DNA of 14,177 nt, taken from the NCBI GenBank assembly GCA_946481475.1, contig CAMLOB010000029.1:1-14177 (forward strand). Reading direction: 5' to 3'. The position numbers were made by a program, and so were the translations under genes. Source of the stretch: an uncultured Chlorobiota bacterium (GTDB lineage Bacteria > Bacteroidota > Kapaibacteriia > OLB7). Under the pieces are notes generated by a model, which made no database searches, was not told where the DNA came from, and saw nothing but the letters and a program-made list of their open reading frames with translations. Shown one piece after another: positions 8,129 through 13,156 of this stretch (its first letter is position 1; each line of letters starts with the position of its first letter).

Positions 8129-8147
8129 CGTCGGCATAAAGCCGACG
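8129..8147. repeat. Small hairpin CGTCGGC-ATAAA-GCCGACG
   Basis: A perfect 7-bp stem (8129-8135 with 8141-8147) around the 5-nt loop ATAAA. There is no T-run on either side, so it is not a standard terminator. Function unknown. Confidence 0.6.
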
Positions 8148-8176
8148 GCTACCGCGACTCCCGACTCATACACTCT

Positions 8177-8202
8177 CCCACCCCATCACTCCCACACTCC
8201 CC
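8177..8202 (-). other. Putative G-quadruplex motif on the minus strand
   Basis: On the minus strand the order is G4, 5-nt spacer, G3, 6-nt spacer, G4, 1-nt spacer, G3, which satisfies the G3+ with 1-7-nt loops rule. The plus strand from 8164 to 8212 contains no G at all. It lies just beyond the lipoprotein terminator and upstream of the peptidase gene. Confidence 0.5.
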
Positions 8203-8203
8203 T

Positions 8204-8247
8204 CAAAATAACGAAAAGGGTTCCGACTCTGGCGAGTCGGAACCCTT
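8204..8247 (-). terminator. Rho-independent terminator of the PepSY lipoprotein gene
   Basis: A perfect 14-bp stem, AAGGGTTCCGACTC (8216-8229) with GAGTCGGAACCCTT (8234-8247), around a 4-nt loop. Read on the minus strand, the stem runs into a T-rich tail (TTTTCGTTATTTTG, counting the last Ts of the stem). It starts about 90 bp past the lipoprotein stop codon on that strand. It is the clearest intrinsic terminator in the window. Confidence 0.85.
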
Positions 8248-8338
8248 GCGCCCAACACAGCGGAGGCACACCCGCTGTTCGTGTATAATACAGGCGGGAG
8301 CCGATCACCCGATTCGGCATCCCGCTCGTTGCAGGGGG

Positions 8339-9664
8339 CTATCCCGTAATGTCTATAAACAGCCCCGTCTCAGCGTCGACGCGTACGGTCTTGACCGTCG
8401 ATGTCGACGTATCCTCGATCTCGAAGAGATAAACCCATCGAGCCTCTGTCTCGTTACGCTCCAGCGTCCAGGATTTCATCGTCCCGGTCAACTGCAGAAG
8501 AGCCGCGGTTCTGGCTGTGCTCAGCGGGACCAGCGTCTTCCCGTCGGCGGTGGTCGGCGGCGTAAATTCTCCGTTCTCGAAGTCGCCGGCGGTCTGCTTC
8601 ACGCTGATCAATGCCCCTGTCTCCGCATCAAGCGTCACCTCGTACCGATCCTCTCCATTCTCCACAACCGTCGCGTAGGTGGCGGTGGAATCATCGGCAA
8701 CGTTCAGCGTAATCTCGCCGACGGCCGTGCTGTCGACGCCGAACATCCCCTCGACAATGATCCTCACCGAATCTTTCGTAATCACCTGGAGCGAATCGGA
8801 GTTTCCTCCATCATCATCGTCGTCATCATCGCAGTGGCAACGGCAATGGCAGTGGAAATGGTGTCCGTAGCCCTTCCCTTTGCCGTGGCGATAGTGTCCC
8901 CGGCCTTTCCCCTTCTTGTCCTTATGGCGATCACAATCCTTGTCGGCCTTGTCGTCGCCGTCATCATCTCCGTCATCATCGTCACTGTCAATGTCGTCCT
9001 CATCATCGTCATGCTTCCCGCATTTTTCCTCATCTTTCAACTTCTTCTCCTTCCCCGTATTCGCATCGATGTAGATCGTGACGTAGCGGTTGGTGTTGGT
9101 GATGATGATGATGATGTAGGTCGGTTCTCCCTCGATCTCCTCAATGTTCGCCTCGACGACATCGCCGTCTGCAATTTCCTCTGCGCGATCACATGCCTGG
9201 CGAATCTTTACCTTGTTCTTGACCTTTACGGTTCCGGAGTAGAAGTACTCCTTGATTTCCTTCTTCTCTTTTACTTCCCCGGTCTCCGGCGAGATCACGA
9301 TCACATAGATCTTCCCCCCCGACCGGACCACACACTCGTAGTTCAGATCATCACGATCGTAGTCGAGATGAATGCCGAGAATCTCGGCGTCGGCGTAGAT
9401 GTTCAGAATAATCGTTTCAAGTTCGTCGACCTGAACGGCCACCGTGTCGTTCGCGTTCTGCCGGATATTGGCCCGGACCTCTTCGGCCTCGGATGCCGGT
9501 ACCGGATCGCTTACGTAGATGGTGGCGGTATTGCCGAGCGAAAGAATGTTGGAAGAGTTGGGTTCCGTAATAGTGTCGGAACATCCTGTCAGGATCACGG
9601 TCGCCAGAGCGCAACATGCCAGAATGTATTTGCCTCCGTCGCGTAGCAGGCTGATTGCTTTCAT
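8339..9664 (-). CDS. Lipoprotein with four PepSY-like modules and an Asp / His-Cys-rich insert
   Basis: 441 residues from ATG 9664, chosen because GGAGGA lies 5 nt upstream; a longer in-frame start at 9763 would bury the signal. Residues 1-27 are a lipoprotein signal (ILACCALATVILTGC), with the lipobox LTGC and Cys28 as the acylated residue. Four PepSY-like strand-turn endings of the type Y.V.(D)..TG are visible: KIYVIVISPETGEV (118-131), RYVTIYIDANTGKE (193-206), RYEVTLDAETGALI (340-353) and KTVRVDAETGLFID (425-438). PepSY domains are known from protease propeptides and envelope proteins, where they act as inhibitory or binding modules. Between the second and third lies an insert, about 211-290: an acidic run (218-238), a Lys/Gly/His stretch (247-267), HHFHCHCRCHC (268-278) and seven Asp (279-285). 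This suggests metal binding, which is an inference. It is probably membrane-anchored and periplasmic or surface-exposed. A strong terminator follows. Confidence 0.85.
   Translation of the reverse strand: MKAISLLRDGGKYILACCALATVILTGCSDTITEPNSSNILSLGNTATIYVSDPVPASEAEEVRANIRQNANDTVAVQVDELETIILNIYADAEILGIHLDYDRDDLNYECVVRSGGKIYVIVISPETGEVKEKKEIKEYFYSGTVKVKNKVKIRQACDRAEEIADGDVVEANIEEIEGEPTYIIIIITNTNRYVTIYIDANTGKEKKLKDEEKCGKHDDDEDDIDSDDDDGDDDGDDKADKDCDRHKDKKGKGRGHYRHGKGKGYGHHFHCHCRCHCDDDDDDDGGNSDSLQVITKDSVRIIVEGMFGVDSTAVGEITLNVADDSTATYATVVENGEDRYEVTLDAETGALISVKQTAGDFENGEFTPPTTADGKTLVPLSTARTAALLQLTGTMKSWTLERNETEARWVYLFEIEDTSTSTVKTVRVDAETGLFIDITG
8810..9022 (-). other. Low-complexity Asp-, Lys/Gly- and His/Cys-rich insert (residues 215-285 of the lipoprotein)
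   Basis: Composition changes sharply inside the lipoprotein gene. Residues 218-238 are almost all Asp; 247-267 are Lys, Gly, His, Arg and Tyr; 268-278 hold four His and four Cys within eleven positions (HHFHCHCRCHC); then seven consecutive Asp and GG. Extra Cys and His occur at C215, H218, C244 and H247. At DNA level it is a GAT/GAC triplet-rich tract, prone to slippage but in frame with the conserved modules on both sides. Confidence 0.85.
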
Positions 9665-9669
9665 AGAAT

Positions 9670-9675
9670 TCCTCC
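9670..9675 (-). promoter_or_regulatory. Ribosome-binding site fixing the lipoprotein start
   Basis: GGAGGA on the minus strand, 5 nt before the ATG at 9664. It is the best Shine-Dalgarno in the window and decides for the shorter start with the lipobox. Confidence 0.8.
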
Positions 9676-9827
9676 GAAATAGAGCAGTTGTTTGAATAAC
9701 GCTATTCGGACTGTTGTAATGAACAAATGAATGAGACTGTTGACGATCTGTCTGGATAGGCAAACGGAGTCGGGAGAGGTTTGGTTAGCGGAGGGGGCAT
9801 AAAAATTGTGTAAAGAGGGGAGACGTA

Positions 9828-9849
9828 GGGGGCAAAAACCTTTGCCCCC
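9828..9849. repeat. Hairpin GGGGGCAAA-AACC-TTTGCCCCC
   Basis: A perfect 9-bp stem around a 4-nt loop. No T-run follows on either strand (minus-strand continuation is TACGTCTCCCC). It is closely related in sequence to the hairpin at 9880-9897. Confidence 0.7.
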
Positions 9850-9865
9850 GATCGGCTGGTTTACA

Positions 9866-9897
9866 TGCGAATTTCGCAAGGGCAAAGACCGTTGCCC
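9866..9897. repeat. Palindrome TGCGAA-T-TTCGCA followed by a second GGGCAA hairpin
   Basis: 9866-9878 is a 6-bp inverted repeat with a one-base centre. 9880-9897 is GGGCAA, loop AGACCG, TTGCCC. The second hairpin repeats the GGGCAAARACC..TTGCCCCC wording of the first, so the block 9828-9900 is a hairpin-palindrome-hairpin array. Confidence 0.6.
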
Positions 9898-9928
9898 CCC
9901 GAACCGGCGATAACGGTCACGAAGGCGC

Positions 9929-9954
9929 ATCCGTGCCGATCCGTTCCCATCCGT
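9929..9954. repeat. Three ATCCGT words at an exact 10-nt period
   Basis: ATCCGT occurs at 9929, 9939 and 9949, separated by GCCG and TCCC, and is followed by CTGATTCGTG. On the minus strand this reads as ACGGAT repeats. I recall similar ACGGAT tracts as dispersed intergenic repeats in unrelated bacteria. Confidence 0.6.
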
Positions 9955-10006
9955 CTGATTCGTGTACGTTTTTTCGGAAGATGTAAAGAACCCCTGTCTC
10001 CGGGAA

Positions 10007-12874
10007 TCAGAACCTGTGTCCCAGGCCCGCATAGAGCGAGGTATTCCCCTCTGCCGAGCGGGCGGTGCTCAGCGTGACGAGTCGATTTGTTCCGAATGCC
10101 AGGAAAATACCCCCCCCGTATCCGTAGTGCCAGGTGTCGGATGTCTCGCCGTCAAGATAGGCGCGACCGGCGTCGATGAAGCCGAGCAGACCGAAGGTTG
10201 AGCGGGCGATCAGCTTGTAGTTGAAAAGCGAAAGCCGCAGTTCCGCACTCCCCGACAGAGTCATGTCCCCTGCAAAGCGCTCCCCTTCATACCCTCGCAG
10301 CGAACGGCTGCCGCCGAGATAGGCCGCCTCGAAATAGGGATACTCGTCGCCGATGACTTTCTGACCGAGAGCCCGCAGGGCCAGCGTGACCGGACGAAGG
10401 AGATAGGCGGAAAGATAGGTCCGGGCGTCGATCCGCCCCGTAGCGAACTGGGAACGGTTATCGAGAATGTGAGGGAAGAATTCTCCCTCGGCCGTGATGT
10501 AGAACCCTCGCGTCGGTATGCGGGTGTAGTTCCGTGAATCGAATACCATACCGGTCCGCAGTGCGGCAAGCGTCGTCGGGTCGACCCCGTAGGGACGGAG
10601 AGAATCGAGCAACGGGCTCCGTTCAAGATTGGTTCTGGTATGACTTGCCCGTGCGCCGAAGTAGAGGCGGAAGTCACTGATCTGCGGGACCTGCAGGTCG
10701 GTGATCAGACTGTACTGTTCCTGTCCGATGTCGTAGAATCCGGCATCATCCAGCGGGACGCTGTAGTCGGTCTCGTTGCCGAAGCCGAAGAAGTTCGATA
10801 ACGTCAGTTCGGTCGCCTCGGCGTTGATCAATACCCGGGCGTTCGGCACAAAGGTCCGGAAATCACCGTTGTACTCCACCTTGATCCCCTGCGTTCCGAA
10901 CGCATAGGCGACCCCGAGACTCTGTTCCCAGGCGTAGGGTTCCTGCCGGAATCCGTAGCCGGTAATCTTCGGTCGAATGCCGAGCGAAAGTCCGTCATCG
11001 CTGCTGCTGTATCCCAGCCAGGGAGCCCAGCTCCAGTCGCTTCCGAAGTCCCGGTAGTAGGGGGCATAGGCCACCGAATCCTCACGCCAGGCCGGATGCT
11101 CGTGCCGGTCCAGCCGGGTGCCGGGCCCCAGAGCGAATCGCGAATCGTCGTCGCTGTCGATGAAGTAGGTCGATGTCTCGGCGTCCGGAATCGGCGTGAA
11201 CCAGAAGTATCCGTTGACCTTCGAGTCGTCCACGAATTCGTCGGTCCCTTCTCCTCCGTCAATCTTCACGGTGATGCTGCTGTTGACCTCTCCCATCACC
11301 ACGGTTTTGTCGTCTCCCCCCAGCAGACTGATCCGTATCTCGTCGGTCTGCGATCGATCGAACGTGTGGTCGAGATACGGGCTCCCGTCTTTCTCACCTG
11401 TCTTCTGATCCCGCCGGTAAAAGGCCACCCGGACCCGGTCATCGTTCAGGCGATAGATCTCCACATACTCGTTGTCGTCGCTTCCCCACAGGTCCGACTG
11501 TTCATGGATCAATTCAAAGAACTCTTCGGAAGCTTCGGGCAACTCATCCCGGCGCGACCGCAGGATACCGGCCAGTTCCTCTCCGGCCTGTTCGTACATT
11601 TCCTTCGGCATCCTGTGGACCGCCTCGTCGATCACTTGGTCGGTCAGTCTGGAGAGAACGAACGCAGTTGTGGAATCCCACGCCTCTCTGGAGATCGGCA
11701 CAAGGAACCGCCGGTCGAGCGTCTTGCCGGTCCAGGTCAGGTTCTCAATATCGGGATAGTCCTCTCCCGTCCCTTCGATTTCCGGTACTCCCTCGGCCGC
11801 CAGCCAGGGGAGGATGCCGTTGTAGCGGGCAAAAGCCATGTCCCGATCCCGGGGAATCGGTCGCCAGTAGTTCTCCTCTCCTTCCTCCTCTCCGGCCCAG
11901 CGATACTGATCGATGTGCCGACTCCAGTCGCCGATAAGCATATCCACAAGTCTGACTTTCAGATAGTCTATGTGGTCGATATGGTTGTGATTATCCTCCA
12001 GCAACTTGTCGTAGATCTTCTTGTCTCCCACAATCTTCGTATAGCCCAGAAAGCCCGGGTTGTCGTCGGCTCCCTCGTTCGGATGTTCCTCGATCATTCC
12101 CAGCATTCCGGCGAACTCCTCACGATATTCTCCGAGCCGCGGATCGTCCGGCATCACGAAGAGATAGGGGGTGGCGTTCAGCACGCCGACGGCGTCGTGG
12201 AGCGGGGCGGCCACCAGTGCGCCGACCGGATGCTGCGCACTGATCATATCCTGGAGCACGTTGTCGACAAACGTTTCCTGCAGAGCGTTCGGGAGGACCG
12301 ACGAGAACTCCTTGTTCACCGATCGGAACTTGTACTCCCGCCCGTTTGCTCCTTTCAGTCGCAACGACGTAGTCTGTCTCCCTCCGCCGACCTTCACCGG
12401 CGTCAGTCCCCCCTCGGTCCGTTCCAGATCCAGGTAGGGGACTTCGATCTCGGTTCCCCACAGATCACGCCAGAGACCGCCGTAAATCAGCCGATGCAGT
12501 CCGCCGCGATCATACTCCTTTCCCGGAATCACCGTTGTCGTCCCTTTTCCCACCGGCCGGAAGCGGGCTCCCTCCGGTTGATCGGGATATACCCTCCCTT
12601 CTTGCGGCTGTTCTTTCCGTTCGGCCGCAGGGGGTTCGGAACTGTGAAGGGAGTCGACGGGAATATCCGTCTCCCGGTTCTCTTCGCGGATTCCGGTCGA
12701 TCCCGATTCGTTCTTGTGAAGGGCGGGAAGTTCCTGCGCCATAAGGAGAGAAGGGAGAAGGAGCAGAAGAAGAAGGAAGAGACGGGAGAGATGGGAAGGT
12801 GCGATGGGAGTATGTGCCGCTCCTCTCCTCTCCGTAACCGTTTCGTCCGGTTCCGTCTGAATGAATGTGTTCAT
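10007..12874 (-). CDS. Outer-membrane protein: CotH/Fam20-like domain fused to an Omp85-type barrel
   Basis: 955 residues from ATG 12874, with GGAGA 6 nt upstream. A longer in-frame reading to 13990 lies antisense to the ABC1 gene and lacks its own signal. Residues 31-46 are a very hydrophobic signal core (LFLLLLLLLPSLLMA) after a long N-region, with likely cleavage at Ala46-Gln47; 48-100 is a low-complexity linker. Residues about 105-460 form a conserved domain with GREYKFRSVNKEF (178-190), RLVDMLIGDWSRHIDQYRW (308-326) and YWRPIPRDRDMAF (336-348). The last two recall the catalytic-loop and metal-binding-Asp motifs of CotH/Fam20/HipA-type atypical kinases, so a kinase-like fold is inferred. 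Residues about 610-955 form a surface-antigen (Omp85) barrel: GGSRSLRGYEGERF (854-867), the Gly-rich GYGGGIFLAF strand, and a C-terminal strand ending in Phe. I recall related Bacteroidota proteins with an extra N-terminal metallophosphoesterase, absent here. Whether it inserts proteins, secretes its own N-domain or binds a ligand is unknown. Confidence 0.88.
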   Translation of the reverse strand: MNTFIQTEPDETVTERRGAAHTPIAPSHLSRLFLLLLLLLPSLLMAQELPALHKNESGSTGIREENRETDIPVDSLHSSEPPAAERKEQPQEGRVYPDQPEGARFRPVGKGTTTVIPGKEYDRGGLHRLIYGGLWRDLWGTEIEVPYLDLERTEGGLTPVKVGGGRQTTSLRLKGANGREYKFRSVNKEFSSVLPNALQETFVDNVLQDMISAQHPVGALVAAPLHDAVGVLNATPYLFVMPDDPRLGEYREEFAGMLGMIEEHPNEGADDNPGFLGYTKIVGDKKIYDKLLEDNHNHIDHIDYLKVRLVDMLIGDWSRHIDQYRWAGEEEGEENYWRPIPRDRDMAFARYNGILPWLAAEGVPEIEGTGEDYPDIENLTWTGKTLDRRFLVPISREAWDSTTAFVLSRLTDQVIDEAVHRMPKEMYEQAGEELAGILRSRRDELPEASEEFFELIHEQSDLWGSDDNEYVEIYRLNDDRVRVAFYRRDQKTGEKDGSPYLDHTFDRSQTDEIRISLLGGDDKTVVMGEVNSSITVKIDGGEGTDEFVDDSKVNGYFWFTPIPDAETSTYFIDSDDDSRFALGPGTRLDRHEHPAWREDSVAYAPYYRDFGSDWSWAPWLGYSSSDDGLSLGIRPKITGYGFRQEPYAWEQSLGVAYAFGTQGIKVEYNGDFRTFVPNARVLINAEATELTLSNFFGFGNETDYSVPLDDAGFYDIGQEQYSLITDLQVPQISDFRLYFGARASHTRTNLERSPLLDSLRPYGVDPTTLAALRTGMVFDSRNYTRIPTRGFYITAEGEFFPHILDNRSQFATGRIDARTYLSAYLLRPVTLALRALGQKVIGDEYPYFEAAYLGGSRSLRGYEGERFAGDMTLSGSAELRLSLFNYKLIARSTFGLLGFIDAGRAYLDGETSDTWHYGYGGGIFLAFGTNRLVTLSTARSAEGNTSLYAGLGHRF

Positions 12875-12880
12875 GGTTGT

Positions 12881-12885
12881 TCTCC
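12881..12885 (-). promoter_or_regulatory. Ribosome-binding site of the barrel-protein gene
   Basis: GGAGA on the minus strand, six bases before ATG 12874. It supports this start over the longer antisense reading. Confidence 0.7.
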
Positions 12886-12899
12886 AACAGCGGTCGGAT

Positions 12900-12923
12900 T
12901 GTCGATTGTTATATGTCGATTGT
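12900..12923. repeat. Perfect 10-bp direct repeat around the TATA of the promoter
   Basis: TGTCGATTGT (12900-12909), then TATA, then TGTCGATTGT (12914-12923): two identical copies at a 14-bp period. They cover the predicted -10 element and part of the spacer of the minus-strand promoter, as an operator would. Confidence 0.7.
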
Positions 12924-12936
12924 GATGTAACGGCAA
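12908..12936 (-). promoter_or_regulatory. Sigma70-like promoter for the barrel-protein gene
   Basis: On the minus strand TTGCCG (12931-12936) and TATAAC (12908-12913) are separated by exactly 17 bp. Transcription would begin near 12901, giving a short leader of about 27 nt before the ATG. A perfect 10-bp direct repeat overlaps the -10 and the spacer. If the organism is a true Bacteroidota member its housekeeping consensus differs, so this is a moderate call. Confidence 0.55.
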
Positions 12937-12957
12937 CAATCAGGGGGAAAACAAGGT

Positions 12958-13052
12958 TCCGGTTACCGGAGACGGAGAACGGATGTGTGAGGGGAAGGAA
13001 CATCGGATGTTTCCCGTTACTTTTAACTTTTATGCCTGAGGAAGGCTTCCTC
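12958..13052. repeat. Two short inverted repeats in the divergent intergenic region
   Basis: TCCGGT-T-ACCGGA (12958-12970, 6-bp arms) and GAGGAAG-G-CTTCCTC (13038-13052, 7-bp arms), each with a one-base centre. Both lie between the barrel-protein and ABC1 genes, in the region where the ABC1 promoter should be. No clear -35/-10 pair for the plus strand was recognised. Dyads of this size also occur by chance. Confidence 0.35.
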
Positions 13053-13156
13053 GATTGTCGTTCTGATCCGTCGAACGAACCGATCGAGGATATCAGGTGT
13101 TGTGTGCCGTTTGGCGCCTGCAGGTCTGTGCCGACATCCGAATACGGAAATGATCC

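Larger units (their letters stand above)
7925..8338. other. 414-bp gene-free spacer rich in short repeats and hairpins
   Basis: It lies between the start of the M3 peptidase gene and the end of the lipoprotein gene, both on the minus strand. In order it holds a seven-copy degenerate heptamer tract, a unique stretch with several CGACTC words, a 7-bp-stem hairpin, a 49-base stretch without G on the plus strand (8164-8212) that contains a G-quadruplex pattern on the opposite strand, and a strong terminator. No convincing -35/-10 pair for the peptidase gene was found, although its promoter must lie here if it is transcribed alone. No RNA gene was recognised. Confidence 0.6.
9665..10006. other. 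342-bp spacer with paired hairpins between barrel-protein and lipoprotein genes
   Basis: It separates two genes on the minus strand. From the right it holds the end of the barrel gene, a 10-nt-period ATCCGT tract, two related GGGCAAA-type hairpins flanking a small palindrome, and then the lipoprotein leader with its ribosome-binding site. GAATA-ACGC-TATTC (9694-9707) is a short inverted repeat in that leader. No convincing -35/-10 pair was found, and no intrinsic terminator with a T-run follows the barrel gene. Confidence 0.55.

Noticed and set aside
8246..9646. Long plus-strand open frame (466 codons) opposite the PepSY lipoprotein gene, with a hydrophobic middle.
   Set aside because: The hydrophobic stretch is the mirror of Asp codons (GAT/GAC read as ATC/GTC on the other strand). 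The minus strand has a lipobox, PepSY motifs, a Shine-Dalgarno and a terminator; the plus frame has none.
9665..9763. Longer start (ATG 9763) for the lipoprotein.
   Set aside because: It would put 33 polar residues in front of the lipoprotein signal; ATG 9664 has GGAGGA at ideal spacing.
11096..12925. 609-codon plus-strand open frame opposite the barrel-protein gene.
   Set aside because: Its translation has no recognisable domain, and the minus strand carries a signal peptide, conserved motifs and an Omp85 C-terminus. It is a shadow frame favoured by high GC.
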